From positions 310,001-374,000 of the forward strand of contig NZ_JAPDHX010000004.1 in NCBI RefSeq assembly GCF_025972045.1: a stretch of DNA of 64,000 nucleotides, given 5' to 3'. The position numbers and the translations under genes are program-made. Below, piece by piece: positions 47,474 to 57,264 of this stretch. Under the pieces are notes generated by a model. It was not told the DNA's origin. It saw only the letters and a list, made by a program, of their open reading frames with translations, and searched no databases. Every line of letters begins with the position of its first letter. Position 1 is the first letter of the stretch. The DNA comes from Micropruina sonneratiae. GTDB lineage: Bacteria > Actinomycetota > Actinomycetes > Propionibacteriales > Propionibacteriaceae.

Positions 47474-47893
47474 TCGTTCCTCCTGGACGGCCAGGTCGAT
47501 GGCCGTGTCTGCACTGTAAGCCTGAGCCCGAGCCGAACCCCGGCCGCGGACCCGCGCGTGTCGCCCTTCGTCACGCAACGTTCACCCGCCGGGGTGGGAC
47601 GCCCCGGCGGATCGGCGGCGGGGCTGAACCCGTCCTGGGTGACGATGACCGGCATGGCTGCGCATCCCTGAAGATCGCGACCGCGGTGGCCGGCCTGGTC
47701 GGCTGCGCCGCCTGCGCGCACGCTGAGCGGTCAGACCGCGACCCTCGCCACCGACGGCAAACAGCGCTGGTTCGGGCCGGGCTGGTACCGGCTCGGCAGG
47801 TGCGACATGACCAGGCTGTAGCCGGCGGCGAAGAGCGAGACGGACGCCCCGCGCCGGCCACCTGTCGTCGGCAACCTCCCTAGACTGCGGCGC
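47474..47893. other. Intergenic region between phoH2 and GH31 genes
   Basis: No gene is supported in this 420-bp stretch. It must hold the phoH2 promoter on the minus strand (TTACAGT near 47515 is a possible -10) and that of the GH31 gene on the plus strand. Around 47670-47720 a short plus frame reads like a hydrophobic leader (KIATAVAGLVGCAACAHA), without a start codon or continuation, perhaps a gene relic. Confidence 0.45.
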
Positions 47894-50266
47894 ATGACGC
47901 TTCCGGAACGCCTGATCCTGCCCACCACTCCTCTGGCTCCCGAACGGTCCCAGGTGCGCGGCGAGACGTACCGGATCACGGTGCTGACCGACTCGCTGTT
48001 CCGGTTGGAGTACTCCTCGACCGGCCAGTTCGAGGACCGTGCCACCCAGACCGTCATCAACCGCGCGTTCGAGCCGGTGCCGTTCACGGTGAACACCACC
48101 AAGCACGGCATCGAGATCGTCACCGACACCGTCCAGCTCAGCTACGACGAGGCGCCGTTCAGCCCCGGCGGCCTGTACGCGCATCTGGTCGGCGGCACCG
48201 GACACCGGCGCACCTGGCGCTACGGCGAGCGCCAGCAGCTGTGGGGTGGCGGCGACTCGAACTTGGGCGGCACGGCGCGCACCCTCGACGAGGTGGACGG
48301 CCCGACCGACCTCGAGGACGGTGTCCTGGGCCTGCTGGGCTCGGCGGTGCTGGACGACAGCACGACGATGGCCCTGGACTCCGACGGCTGGGTGGCGGCG
48401 CGGGTGCCGGGCAACACCGACGTCTACCTGTTCGCCCACGGCGAGCGGTACATCGACGCCCTGAACGACTTCCACCGCCTGACCGGGCCGCAGCCGCTGC
48501 TGCCCCGGTGGGCGCTGGGCAACTGGTGGAGCCGCTACCACCCCTACACCGCCGCCGAGTACCAGGCGCTGATCGAACGGTTCGAGGCGGAGCGGATCCC
48601 GTTCAGCGTTGCCGTGCTCGACATGGACTGGCACCTGGTCGACGTCCCGCCCGAATACGGCACCGGCTGGACCGGCTACACGTGGAACCGCGAGCTGTTC
48701 CCCGACCCGGAGGGGTTCACCAGCTGGCTGCACGAGCACGGCCTGAAGGTGTCGCTCAACGTGCACCCGGCCGACGGCGTCCGGGCCTTCGAGGAGCCGT
48801 ACCGGCGGATGGCGCAGGCGATGGGCATCGACCCGGCCACCGAGCAACCGGTCGACTTCGACATCGCCGACCCGGACTTCCTGGTCAACTACCTCGAGCA
48901 GGTGCACCACCCGCTGGAGGACGCCGGGGTCGACTTCTGGTGGCTAGACTGGCAGCAGGGCACCCACACCGCGGTGGCCGGCCTCGACCCGTTGTGGCTG
49001 CTGAACCACTTCCACTACCTCGACAGCGCGCGCAAGGGCCGCCGTCCGATCACGTTCTCGCGCTACGCCGGGCCGGGGTCGCACCGCTACCCGGTCGGGT
49101 TCTCCGGCGACACGATCAACTCGTGGGCCAGCCTGGACTTCCAGCCGCGGTTCACCAACACCGCCGCCAACATCGGCTTCGGCTGGTGGAGCCACGACAT
49201 CGGCGGCCACATGTTCGGCCACCGTAACAACGAACTCGTCACCCGCTGGTACCAGTACGGCGCGTTCGCCCCGATCAACCGGCTGCACTCCACGCTGAGC
49301 CCGTTCATGGGCAAGGAGCCGTGGAACTTCCCCGCCGAGCACGCCGCGGTGATGGTCGACTACCTGCGGTTGCGGCACCGGCTGCTGCCCTACCTGTACA
49401 CGATGAACGAGCACACCCACCGGACGAACGAGTCGCTGTGCCGTCCGCTGTACCACGCCGACCCGGCCGGCGACCTGTACTCGCAGCGCGGCTACGGCTA
49501 CCGCAACACCTACCTGTTCGGGACCGAGCTGTTGGTCGCGCCGATCACCTCGCCCGCCGATCGTGGGACGGGGCTGGCCGCGGTGACCACGTGGCTGCCC
49601 GCCGGCGGCTGGACCGACTTCTTCACCGGGTTGCGCTACACCGGCGAAGGGATCGTCCACCTGCACCGGCGGCTGGGCGACTACCCCGTCCTCGCCCGCG
49701 ACGGGGCGATCGTGCCGCTGAGCGCCGACGGCGAGTTCGGCATCGGCAACCCGACCGCGTTCGAGGTGCACGTGTTCCCGGGTGCCGACGGCGCGTTCAC
49801 CCTGTACGAGGACGACGACGCGGCCGAGCCGCGCGCCGTGCGGACGCCGTTGAGCTGGGACGACGCCGCGGCCACGTTCACCATCGGCGCGGCACAGGGA
49901 GCGGCCGAGGTGGTGCCGGCGCAGCGCAGCTGGACGCTGGTGCTGCACGGCGTGGACGGCGCCGCCGCGGAGGGCGCGACGATCCGGCCGGGCTCCACGG
50001 GGGTGCGGGTCGAGCTGGGCGACGTCGCCACGGCGTCCGGTGTGGTGGCGCGGGTGACCGGCCTGACCCGCGGCGGGCCGACGAAGCGGGAACGGGCCTT
50101 CGAGCTGCTGCGCGGCGTGCAGGGCGAGTACATGCTCACCGAACGGATCTGGCACTCGATCGAGCGTCCGGGCGACGTGACCGAGGTGATCCGCCGCCTG
50201 GAGGGCCTCGACTTCCCCGACCCGCTGCGCGCTGCCCTGTACGAGATCCTGCTCGCTGAGGACTGA
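47894..50266 (+). CDS. Glycoside hydrolase family 31 (alpha-glucosidase-like)
   Basis: A 790-aa GH31 enzyme without signal peptide. An N-terminal beta-sandwich (about 1-200) precedes a (beta/alpha)8 barrel; the nucleophile aspartate is in DFWWLDWQQG (about residue 350) and the acid/base aspartate in FSGDTINSWASL (about 405). NIGFGWWSHDIGGH follows as in the family. The ATG gives MTLPERLILP. Alpha-glucoside hydrolysis is likely but GH31 also includes xylosidases and others, so the sugar is uncertain. The last 70 residues form an extra helical tail (TKRERAFELLRGVQ). Confidence 0.9.
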   Translation: MTLPERLILPTTPLAPERSQVRGETYRITVLTDSLFRLEYSSTGQFEDRATQTVINRAFEPVPFTVNTTKHGIEIVTDTVQLSYDEAPFSPGGLYAHLVGGTGHRRTWRYGERQQLWGGGDSNLGGTARTLDEVDGPTDLEDGVLGLLGSAVLDDSTTMALDSDGWVAARVPGNTDVYLFAHGERYIDALNDFHRLTGPQPLLPRWALGNWWSRYHPYTAAEYQALIERFEAERIPFSVAVLDMDWHLVDVPPEYGTGWTGYTWNRELFPDPEGFTSWLHEHGLKVSLNVHPADGVRAFEEPYRRMAQAMGIDPATEQPVDFDIADPDFLVNYLEQVHHPLEDAGVDFWWLDWQQGTHTAVAGLDPLWLLNHFHYLDSARKGRRPITFSRYAGPGSHRYPVGFSGDTINSWASLDFQPRFTNTAANIGFGWWSHDIGGHMFGHRNNELVTRWYQYGAFAPINRLHSTLSPFMGKEPWNFPAEHAAVMVDYLRLRHRLLPYLYTMNEHTHRTNESLCRPLYHADPAGDLYSQRGYGYRNTYLFGTELLVAPITSPADRGTGLAAVTTWLPAGGWTDFFTGLRYTGEGIVHLHRRLGDYPVLARDGAIVPLSADGEFGIGNPTAFEVHVFPGADGAFTLYEDDDAAEPRAVRTPLSWDDAAATFTIGAAQGAAEVVPAQRSWTLVLHGVDGAAAEGATIRPGSTGVRVELGDVATASGVVARVTGLTRGGPTKRERAFELLRGVQGEYMLTERIWHSIERPGDVTEVIRRLEGLDFPDPLRAALYEILLAED

Positions 50267-50296
50267 GATCCCGCGGCAAACCCGTGACGACGGGGA

Positions 50297-50327
50297 TTCG
50301 TCATCCCGGCGGACGCCGGGATCCCGG
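50297..50327. repeat. REP-like hairpin, copy 4
   Basis: CGTCATCCCGGCGGACGCCG with GGGATCCCGG following forms the same hairpin as the copy at 35398. It lies between the convergent GH31 and uppS genes. Confidence 0.65.
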
Positions 50328-50342
50328 GGCGAGGGCGTCCGG

Positions 50343-51152
50343 CTAGCGGCCGAAGCGGCGCTCGCGCTGGGCGTAGGAGCGCAGGGCGCGGAAGAAGTCG
50401 ACCCGACGGAAGTCGGGCCACAACGCCTCGTGGAAGTAGAACTCGCTGTGCGCCGACTGCCAGATCAGGAAGCCGGAGAGGCGCTGCTCTCCCGAGGTGC
50501 GGATGACCAGGTCGGGGTCGGGCTGGCCGGCGGTGTAGAGGTGATCGGCGATCTGGTCGATCTCGAGGGTGCGGGAGAGCTCGTCCAGGCTGGTGCCCTT
50601 GGCCGCCTCGGCGGCCAGCAGCGAGCGGAAGGCGTCCCGCAGCTCGTGGCGTCCGCCGTAGGAGACGGCCACATTGACCTGCATGCCCTCGCGGCCCTCG
50701 GTCTGGGCGGACGCCTCACGCAGCCGGTCCGCCATCGCGGCCGGCAGCAGGTCGAGGTCACCCAGGATGCGGACCCGCCAGCGCCCGTCCGTGGCTAGGT
50801 CGACGACGAGGTCCTCGATCGCCTGCAGCAGCGGCGCGAACTCGTGATCGCCGGAGCGGTCCAGGTTCTCGGTCGACAGCACCCAAAGGGTGACCGTCGG
50901 GATGCCCACCTCCTCGCACCAGGTGACGAACTCCTTGAGCTTGCCCGCGCCGGCGTCGTAACCGACGGCGACCGGCTCGGAGGGTGCGTTGCGGCGGGCC
51001 CAGCGGCGGTTGCCGTCCGCCATGACCGCGACGTGCCGGGGCAGCCGTTCGGGGGTGAGCTGGGAGCGCAGCCGTCGCTCGTAGGTGCGGTAGAGCAGCC
51101 CGGTGGGGTCGAGGGCACCGAGCGCTCTGGCGATGCGGGTGCCCCACTCCAT
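50343..51152 (-). CDS. uppS: Cis-prenyl (Z-isoprenyl diphosphate) transferase
   Basis: A 269-aa cis-prenyltransferase. The catalytic aspartate lies in VAVMADGNRRWARRN, and SYGGRHEL, DLVIRTSGEQRLSGFLIWQ and FYFHEALWPDF are canonical. It elongates prenyl diphosphates in the cis configuration for cell-wall carrier lipids. Its place next to hemolysin III and DUF255 genes matches mycobacterial Rv1086, a short-chain Z-farnesyl diphosphate synthase, rather than the essential long-chain enzyme. The ATG (MEWGTRIARALG) is the family-like start. Confidence 0.93.
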   Translation of the reverse strand: MEWGTRIARALGALDPTGLLYRTYERRLRSQLTPERLPRHVAVMADGNRRWARRNAPSEPVAVGYDAGAGKLKEFVTWCEEVGIPTVTLWVLSTENLDRSGDHEFAPLLQAIEDLVVDLATDGRWRVRILGDLDLLPAAMADRLREASAQTEGREGMQVNVAVSYGGRHELRDAFRSLLAAEAAKGTSLDELSRTLEIDQIADHLYTAGQPDPDLVIRTSGEQRLSGFLIWQSAHSEFYFHEALWPDFRRVDFFRALRSYAQRERRFGR

Positions 51153-51180
51153 GGGGGTCACAATAGCGGGGCGGAGAGGC

Positions 51181-52119
51181 TCACCTGGGCGCCAGGTTGC
51201 GCAGTTTCTCGCCGGCCAGCAGCCGCTGCAGGTTGTCGGTGATGAACTCCTTGGTGTGCAGCGGGCGGCCACCGGCGTTGTGCGGCGTGAGGATGGTGTG
51301 CGGCGCGTCCCACAACCGCGAATCGGCGGGCAGCGGCTCGATCTGCATGACGTCCAGCGCCGCACCGCCGAGGGTGCCGGCCTCGAGCGCGTCGACCAGG
51401 GCGTCCTCGTCGATCGCGACGCCGCGGCCGACGTTGACCACCCACGCGTAGTCGGGCAGCAGTGCGAGTCGCTCGGCGTTGACCACGTTGGTGGTCTCCG
51501 GGCTCTTGGGCAGCACCAGCACCAGCACGTCGGTCTGCGGCAGCAGCTCGTCCACCTGATCGGTGGCCACCACCGGGAAGCCGCCGCGCTCGCCGGCGCT
51601 GCGCGCCACCCCGGTGACGGACGCCCCGAAGGCCGCGAACCGGGTGGCGCAGGTCTGTCCGATCGAACCGAAGCCCCAGATGGTCACCCGCGAGCCGATC
51701 AGGGTGGTCAGCGTCACGCCGTCGTGCAGCGGCTTGAAACCGCTCAGTTCGGACGCCCAGCGATGCTCCCGCTGGGCGGCGGCGGCCTCGGGCAGCTGCC
51801 GCAGCCCGGCCAGGGTGAGCGCGATGGTGTGCTCGGCGACCGTCTCGTCGTGGAATCCGCGGCCCGTGGTGACCTGGACCGAGGTGGGGAAGCCGGCGGC
51901 CAGCACCGGGTCGGGGCCGGCGGTCAGGGTCTGGATCCAGCGCAGGTTCGGGGCGGCGAGCAGTTGCTCGATGATCGGCGACGCGAACCCCCACACCACG
52001 GCGGCGTCCGCGGCCAGGTGGGCGTCGGTGAGGTCGGCGTCCGGGTCGTAGGAGAGGACGTCCACCCCCTCTACCGGATCGAGTTCGAAGGGGGCGTCGG
52101 TGGGAACGATGAGCAACAT
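51181..52119 (-). CDS. D-2-hydroxyacid dehydrogenase family protein
   Basis: A 312-aa NAD-dependent dehydrogenase. The Rossmann loop is IWGFGSIGQTCATRF (about 148); catalytic Arg lies in NVGRGVAIDEDAL, Glu in MQIEPLPADS and His in LTPHNAGG. The ATG at 52119 (MLLIVPTDAPFEL) is chosen because the frame upstream belongs to the shadow of the neighbouring gene. It sits between uppS and hemolysin III, where the mycobacterial locus has no such gene, so it appears inserted. Confidence 0.88.
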   Translation of the reverse strand: MLLIVPTDAPFELDPVEGVDVLSYDPDADLTDAHLAADAAVVWGFASPIIEQLLAAPNLRWIQTLTAGPDPVLAAGFPTSVQVTTGRGFHDETVAEHTIALTLAGLRQLPEAAAAQREHRWASELSGFKPLHDGVTLTTLIGSRVTIWGFGSIGQTCATRFAAFGASVTGVARSAGERGGFPVVATDQVDELLPQTDVLVLVLPKSPETTNVVNAERLALLPDYAWVVNVGRGVAIDEDALVDALEAGTLGGAALDVMQIEPLPADSRLWDAPHTILTPHNAGGRPLHTKEFITDNLQRLLAGEKLRNLAPR

Positions 52120-52136
52120 GCCCCCCACTGTGGCAC

Positions 52137-52790
52137 TCAGCCGAGGGTGACCAGCGCGATCGCCACGAAATGGCAGATCGCGGCGACGATCGTGCAGGCG
52201 TGGAAGATCTCGTGGTAGCCGAAGTAGCGCGGCGACGGGTCGGGCTTCTTGAGCGCGTAGACCACGGCGCCGCCGCTGTAGACGAAGCCGCCCAGCGCGA
52301 TCAGCACGAACACCGGCAGTGACGCGTTGGCCCAGAACTCGCCGATCCAGCCCAGCGCGGCCCAGCCCATCAGCAGGTACAGCGCGGTGTGCAGCCAGCG
52401 CGGTGAGTGGATCCAGACCAGGTTGAAGAAGACGCCGGCCGCGGCGGTCGCCCAGACCAGGACCAGCAGCAGGGTGCGGCTGCCGGGGCTGAGCAGCATC
52501 AGCGCCAGCGGGGTGTACGAGGCGGCGATGAACACGAAGATGTTGGCGTGGTCGAGCCGGCGCAGCATCAGCTGGGTGCGTTCGCCCCAGGTGCCGCGGT
52601 GGTAGGTGGCGCTGACCCCGAACAGTTCGACCGCGGCGAGCAGCCACACCGCGCCACCGATCCGGCCGGTCACGGTGGGGGCCAGCACGATCAGCACCAG
52701 CCCGGCCAGGAAGGCGATCGGGGTCATCGCCAGGTGCAGCCAGCCCCGCATCAGCGGCTTGAGCGGGAGCGGGACGTCGGTGTGCTCCAT
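52137..52790 (-). CDS. Hemolysin III family (YqfA/PAQR-like) membrane protein
   Basis: A 217-aa protein with seven predicted transmembrane helices. The family motifs are SATYHRGTWGERTQLMLRRL with DHANIF, and the late GYHEIFHACTIVAAICHF, whose histidines and Ser/His/Asp pattern mark the PAQR/CREST metal site. The role may be lipid-modifying hydrolase or receptor-like; the hemolysin label is historical. The ATG gives MEHTDVPLPL. A double palindrome-like site lies 30-56 bp upstream. Confidence 0.92.
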   Translation of the reverse strand: MEHTDVPLPLKPLMRGWLHLAMTPIAFLAGLVLIVLAPTVTGRIGGAVWLLAAVELFGVSATYHRGTWGERTQLMLRRLDHANIFVFIAASYTPLALMLLSPGSRTLLLVLVWATAAAGVFFNLVWIHSPRWLHTALYLLMGWAALGWIGEFWANASLPVFVLIALGGFVYSGGAVVYALKKPDPSPRYFGYHEIFHACTIVAAICHFVAIALVTLG

Positions 52791-52819
52791 CGGTCGTCCT
52801 AGGGTCGAAGTCACATACC

Positions 52820-52846
52820 TACGGTAACGTAACTTACGGTTGCGTA
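52820..52846. promoter_or_regulatory. Operator-like repeated site before hemolysin III gene
   Basis: Two 12-mers, TACGGTAACGTA (52820-52831) and TACGGTTGCGTA (52835-52846), are spaced 15 bp apart; each begins TACG and ends CGTA. The AT-rich block lies 30-56 bp upstream of the start codon. The shape resembles TetR-family operators of actinobacterial lipid genes. No regulator gene is adjacent. Confidence 0.5.
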
Positions 52847-52965
52847 TCAAACTTCGGGGCTGTCAACCCCCTGTGCATCCCATCCCGTCATGGCCGCCTG
52901 CGAGGTGGGTCCAGATCAGGCACCGAACTCGGTGCCCGATGTGGACGGACCTCTCCGGCCCTGAA

Positions 52966-55032
52966 TCAGAGCCGCTGCCACAACGCCTTGCGGAGCGCCT
53001 TCACCTCGGTGGCGGGCTCGAAACAGACCGTGCCACGGCACACGTAGGCCGTGGTGGCGCCATCGCGGGCCTCGCGATCGTCGAAGTGGTGGGCGAAGCC
53101 GCCGGTGCCGACCGGTCCGGCCAGCAGCGCCGTGCCCGCGGGAGCCATCCTGGCCGCCGCCGAAGCGAGTTCCTCGATGGGGCTCGGGTCGTCGGGGGTG
53201 ACCAGCACGGCAACGGCCGGTGCCAGCCGGTTCGCGGCCTGGTCGGCGATCAGGATGTCGGCGAACGCCCAGCCGGCGAACCGGGGCGCGGCCTCGACCA
53301 TGCCGTGCAGGGTCGCGGCGGCGGCGTCCGCCCGTGCGCCGAAGTCGGCCCGGTCGGCCAGCAGCCCGACCAGTCGCAGCGCCGCCACCAGGCACGCCGT
53401 GCCCGACGGGGTCGGGTTGTCGGAGGTGTCGCGGGCGCGGGCGAAGGGCTGCGGACCCTGCGCCTCACCGCCGTCGACGGCAGCCGCCGGTTCGTCGGGA
53501 GCGTCGAAGAAGCCGCCGTCGGGGGCGGTGAACAGCTCCAGTGCCCGCTCCAACAGCAGCACCGCCCGGTCGAGCCAGCGCGCGTCCCCGGTCGCGCCGG
53601 CCAGCCGCGCGAAGCCGAGCGCCAGGGCCCCGTGGTCCTCGGCCATGGCGGGCGAGTCGCCGACGTGCCCGTCCAGGCTCGTGCGGCGCAGCCGGTCAGC
53701 GCTCCACTGCCCCCAGGACGCCTCGGCCGCCGCGCGGGCCAGATCGAGCCAGGCCGGCTCGCCGAACACCAGCGCCGCATTGACCAGCGAGTCGATCGCG
53801 AAGCCGTTCCAGGCCGCGACCAGCTTGTCGTCGCGGGCCGGCACGAAGCGGGTGGAGCGGGCGGCGCGCAGCCGCTCGATCACGCCGTCCAGCCGGCCCC
53901 GATCGGGCGTCCCGCGCAGCTGCAGGGTGGACAGGCCGTGTTCGAAGGTGCCGCGTTCGGTGACGTGGAACACGCCGCAGGCCCAGTCGGCGTCCGCCTC
54001 ACCGAGCGCGTCGGCGAGCAGGGCCGGCGACCACGCGTAGTAGATGCCCTCGTGCACCGTGCCGGTGATGTCGGCGGAGTCGGCGTCCAGGCTGGCGGCG
54101 AACCCGCCGCCGTCGAGCTGCAGGTCGTCGGCCAGGAAGCCGACGATGCCGCGCGCTGCCCGCTCGAACAGTTGCCGCAGGCCCTGGTCGTGGTCGGCGG
54201 TGCGGCACCAGCCGCGGGTGTAGCTGCCCAGCAGCAGCGCGTTGTCGTACAGCATCTTCTCGAAGTGCGGCACCACCCAGCCGGCGTCGACGCTGTAGCG
54301 GTGAAAGCCGCCGCCGAGCTGGTCGTGGATGCCGCCGCGGGCCATCGCCTCCAGGGTGCGCTGGGCGAGGTCGAGCGAGGCGGGCTCGCCGGTGACGAGC
54401 AGGGCGTCCAGCACGCCCGGCGTGGGGAACTTGGGCGCCCGGCCGAATCCGCCGTGCACCGCGTCGAAGTCGGCCGACAGCTTCTCGTGCAGGGCGGCCA
54501 GATCGATGCGCTCGGGGGCGGGCAGGGCGCCGAACTCGTTGCTGACGTGGGCGACGATGGCGTCCGCGCTGGTCAGCACCTCGTCGCGGCGCGTCGTCCA
54601 GGCCTCGGCCAGGGCGGTGACGACCTGGGTGAACGACGGCATGCCACCGGCCGGCTGCGGCGGGTAGTAGGTGCCGGCGAAGAACGGCCGCCCGTCCGGG
54701 GTGAGGAAGACCGTCATCGGCCAGCCGCCCTGGCCGGTGAGCGCCTGGGTTGCCTTCATGTAGACGGCGTCGACGTCGGGACGTTCCTCGCGGTCGACCT
54801 TGATCGCGACGAAATGCTCGTTGACCAGGGCCGCGGCCGCGGCGTCCTCAAAGGACTCGTGGGCCATCACGTGACACCAGTGGCAGGCGGCGTAGCCGAC
54901 GCTCAACAGCACCGGGACGTCGCGGCGCCGGGCCTCGTCGAACGCCTCGGCGCTCCACGGCCACCAGTCGACCGGGTTGTCGGCATGCTGCCGCAGATAG
55001 GGGCTGGACGCCCCGTCGAGTCGGTTCGTCAC
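52966..55032 (-). CDS. DUF255 thioredoxin-domain protein (YyaL/spermatogenesis-associated 20 type)
   Basis: A 688-aa protein. The N-terminal thioredoxin-like domain has the CHWC motif (C50, C53) and the family start [17 protein letters not shown]. The rest is an (alpha/alpha)6-barrel like N-acylglucosamine 2-epimerase, with [22 protein letters not shown] and AAWNGFAI. The function is not established. The GTG start overlaps the stop of the small membrane gene upstream (GTGA). It corresponds to Rv1084 by position and family. Confidence 0.92.
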   Translation of the reverse strand: MTNRLDGASSPYLRQHADNPVDWWPWSAEAFDEARRRDVPVLLSVGYAACHWCHVMAHESFEDAAAAALVNEHFVAIKVDREERPDVDAVYMKATQALTGQGGWPMTVFLTPDGRPFFAGTYYPPQPAGGMPSFTQVVTALAEAWTTRRDEVLTSADAIVAHVSNEFGALPAPERIDLAALHEKLSADFDAVHGGFGRAPKFPTPGVLDALLVTGEPASLDLAQRTLEAMARGGIHDQLGGGFHRYSVDAGWVVPHFEKMLYDNALLLGSYTRGWCRTADHDQGLRQLFERAARGIVGFLADDLQLDGGGFAASLDADSADITGTVHEGIYYAWSPALLADALGEADADWACGVFHVTERGTFEHGLSTLQLRGTPDRGRLDGVIERLRAARSTRFVPARDDKLVAAWNGFAIDSLVNAALVFGEPAWLDLARAAAEASWGQWSADRLRRTSLDGHVGDSPAMAEDHGALALGFARLAGATGDARWLDRAVLLLERALELFTAPDGGFFDAPDEPAAAVDGGEAQGPQPFARARDTSDNPTPSGTACLVAALRLVGLLADRADFGARADAAAATLHGMVEAAPRFAGWAFADILIADQAANRLAPAVAVLVTPDDPSPIEELASAAARMAPAGTALLAGPVGTGGFAHHFDDREARDGATTAYVCRGTVCFEPATEVKALRKALWQRL

Positions 55033-55196
55033 CGGTCGGCGGACTCGTCGGCGCCCGGGCGGGCATCGCGCGGCGGTACCGAGATCTTGCGGATCTCGCG
55101 GCGCATGCTCAGGTACAGGCAGAACATCACCACACCGATCCCGAACACCATCACCAGGGGGAACCAGCTCGCTTCGGCCAGGTCGAACAGCACCAT
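55029..55196 (-). CDS. Small single-helix membrane protein (Rv1083-like position)
   Basis: A 55-aa frame: [20 protein letters not shown], a transmembrane segment continuing VVMFCLYL, then a basic cytosolic tail ([20 protein letters not shown]). It overlaps the GTG of the DUF255 gene by 4 bp, which supports it as real. Rv1083 occupies the same place in mycobacteria. The function is unknown. Confidence 0.78.
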   Translation of the reverse strand: MVLFDLAEASWFPLVMVFGIGVVMFCLYLSMRREIRKISVPPRDARPGADESADR

Positions 55197-55232
55197 GCTC
55201 GGAGCCTACCCGCAGCGCCCGGGACGCCGGTG

Positions 55233-56165
55233 TCAGATCGAGTACGCCCAGGCGTCCGCCACGACGGGCTCGCGGGTGTCGATGCCGGCGAACAGGTCGT
55301 CCTCGGGCAGGGTCACCGGCACCATCGACTTGGCGAGTTGGTAGTCCTCGGTGGGCCAGCCGGCCTGCTGGATTGCCATCGGCACGGCGAACCAGAACCC
55401 GTCGGGATCGATCTGGGTGGCGTGGGCGCGCAGGGCGTGGTCGCGCAGCGGGAAGTACTCCGCGCACGGCACGAAGGTGGTCAGCCGGTCCTCCACCTCG
55501 TCGCGGTCCCAGTTCTGCAGCCACTCCGCGTACGGGCTCTCCAGCCCGTGTGCGTGCATCAGCTCGTCCAGCTTCGCCAGCCGGCCGCGGTGGAAGTTCA
55601 TGTGGTAGTAGACCTTCAGCACCTGCCACGCCGCGCCGTGCTCGGGCCAGGCCGCCGGGTCGGCCGCGGCCTCGACCGCCGCCATCGTGATCCGGTGGCA
55701 CATGATGTGGTCGGGGTGCGGGTAGCCGCCGTTCTCGTCGTAGGTGGTGACCACGTGCGGCCGGAACTCCCGGATCACCTTCACCAGGGCGCCGGCCGCC
55801 ACGTCGACGTCCTGCAGGGCGAAGCAACCCTCAGGCAGCGGCGGCAGCGGGTCGCCCTCGGGCAGGCCGGAATCGACGAAGCCCAGCCAGGTCTGCTCGA
55901 TGCCGAGGATCACCTTGGCCCGCGCCATCTCCTGGGTGCGCAGTTCGGCCATCCGCGCCCAGTTCTCGGGACTCTCCATCCTCGGGTTCAGGATCGAGCC
56001 CCGCTCGCCGCCGGTGCAGGTCGCCACCAGCACCTGGACGCCCTGTGCCACGTACTTGGCGGTGGTGGCCGCACCCTTGGACGACTCGTCGTCGGGATGC
56101 GCGTGGACGTGCAGCAGCCGGAGCGGCTCGCCGGCGGCGTCCACCCTGATCGTGGTGGTCGACAT
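55233..56165 (-). CDS. mca: Mycothiol S-conjugate amidase
   Basis: A 310-aa zinc amidase that cleaves mycothiol conjugates of toxins to mercapturic acids for export. The zinc motif is [14 protein letters not shown]; the lysine (K30) at this place is typical of Mca and differs from MshB. The second zinc His lies in [13 protein letters not shown]. An alternative ATG three codons upstream (MAAM) is possible. The gene diverges from the DUF4307 gene. Its presence implies a mycothiol-producing actinobacterium. Confidence 0.94.
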   Translation of the reverse strand: MSTTTIRVDAAGEPLRLLHVHAHPDDESSKGAATTAKYVAQGVQVLVATCTGGERGSILNPRMESPENWARMAELRTQEMARAKVILGIEQTWLGFVDSGLPEGDPLPPLPEGCFALQDVDVAAGALVKVIREFRPHVVTTYDENGGYPHPDHIMCHRITMAAVEAAADPAAWPEHGAAWQVLKVYYHMNFHRGRLAKLDELMHAHGLESPYAEWLQNWDRDEVEDRLTTFVPCAEYFPLRDHALRAHATQIDPDGFWFAVPMAIQQAGWPTEDYQLAKSMVPVTLPEDDLFAGIDTREPVVADAWAYSI

Positions 56166-56249
56166 GGCCGCCATTGTGCCAGCGCCGGAACCGCCGGCAC
56201 GCGCACCAGTCAGCCGACGGACACCGTCCGGCCCGGGCAGAATAGCCGG

Positions 56250-56651
56250 GTGACGATCACCGACAGCGACCAGGAACGCATCCGGCGGCGCTACCCGCCG
56301 CAGCGCCTCTCCCCCGCGGCCATGGTGGTGCTCGGGTTCGTGGTGTTCGCCCTGATCAGCTACGTGGTGTGGGTGGCCTCGCACCGAGCGAACCCGCCCG
56401 TCACCGCGCGCATCGACTCCTTCCAGGTGGTCTCCGACAACGAGATGCGGGCCACGCTGGCGGTCGACCGGCCCGACCCCACCGTCGCCGCGTCGTGCTT
56501 CGTCATCGTCCAGGCGGTCAGCTACGACCGGGTGGGCGAGCGCTGGGTCGAGATCCCTCCGGGGACCGACCCGCTCACCCGCCTCGACGTGAGCCTGCGG
56601 ACGTTCAAGCGGGGCACGGCGATCAGCGTGGAGAGCTGCACAGTCACCTGA
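56250..56651 (+). CDS. DUF4307 membrane protein
   Basis: A 133-aa protein with one transmembrane helix (about 24-44, AMVVLGFVVFALISYVVWVA) and an extracytoplasmic beta domain of about 85 residues (VTARIDSFQVVSDNEMRATL, SCFVIVQAVSYDRVGERWVE). The family is actinobacterial and sits between greA and mca, as Rv1081c does. The GTG start (VTITDSDQERIRRRYPP) leaves a basic cytosolic N-terminus. The function is unknown. Confidence 0.87.
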   Translation: MTITDSDQERIRRRYPPQRLSPAAMVVLGFVVFALISYVVWVASHRANPPVTARIDSFQVVSDNEMRATLAVDRPDPTVAASCFVIVQAVSYDRVGERWVEIPPGTDPLTRLDVSLRTFKRGTAISVESCTVT

Positions 56652-56653
56652 GC

Positions 56654-56695
56654 CCCCATCACCGCTCGCCCAACTACCGAGCGGCCGAGGTGGGG
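56654..56695. terminator. Hairpin terminator with the CCxAACTAC loop
   Basis: CCCCATCACCGCTCG and CGAGCGGCCGAGGTGGGG pair imperfectly around CCCAACTAC, just past the DUF4307 stop and before greA. It shares its loop and inner stem with 45955-46003 and 57817-57873. Confidence 0.65.
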
Positions 56696-56747
56696 ACACC
56701 CGGCGGGCCGTGCTCAACCCCTTGATGGGTGTTGGTAGGCTCTCCCG

Positions 56748-57260
56748 ATGGCTGACGAGCAGGTTGACACGATCTGGCTGACCCAGGAGGCGTTCGACGC
56801 CGCCACCGCGGAACTTGAGCACCTCAAGGGAAACGGGCGCGCAGAGGTCCGTGCCAAGATCGCGCGGGCCCGCGATGAGGGGGACCTGAGTGAGAACGCG
56901 GGCTACCACGCCGCCCGCGAGGAACAGGGACAGCAGGAGCTCCGCATCCGGCAATTGGAGTCGATGTTGCGGCACGCCCAGGTGGGCGAAGCGCCCGCCG
57001 GGGCGTCCGACGAGGTGGCGCCGGGCAACCAGGTGACCATCTACTACGACGACGACCCCGACGACACCGACACCTTCCTGCTCGGCTCACGCGAACTCAT
57101 GGCGCTGGACGATTCGACCGACATCGAGGTGTTCTCGCCGCAGTCCCCACTGGGCACGGCGATCATCGGCCGAAAGGTCGGCGAGAAGGTCAGCTACGAG
57201 GCGCCGAATGGCAAGCCGATCGAGGTGACCATCCTCGAGGTCCACCCCTACCAGGGCTGA
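56748..57260 (+). CDS. greA: Transcription elongation factor GreA
   Basis: A 170-aa cleavage factor that rescues backtracked RNA polymerase. The N-terminal coiled coil carries the acidic tip and the family signature ARARDEGDLSENAGYHAARE (about 40-59). The C-terminal domain has GNQVTIYYDDDP, SPLGTAIIGRKVGEKVSYEA and the closing PNGKPIEVTILEV. The ATG gives MADEQVDTIWLT. Confidence 0.95.
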   Translation: MADEQVDTIWLTQEAFDAATAELEHLKGNGRAEVRAKIARARDEGDLSENAGYHAAREEQGQQELRIRQLESMLRHAQVGEAPAGASDEVAPGNQVTIYYDDDPDDTDTFLLGSRELMALDDSTDIEVFSPQSPLGTAIIGRKVGEKVSYEAPNGKPIEVTILEVHPYQG

Positions 57261-57264
57261 TCCT

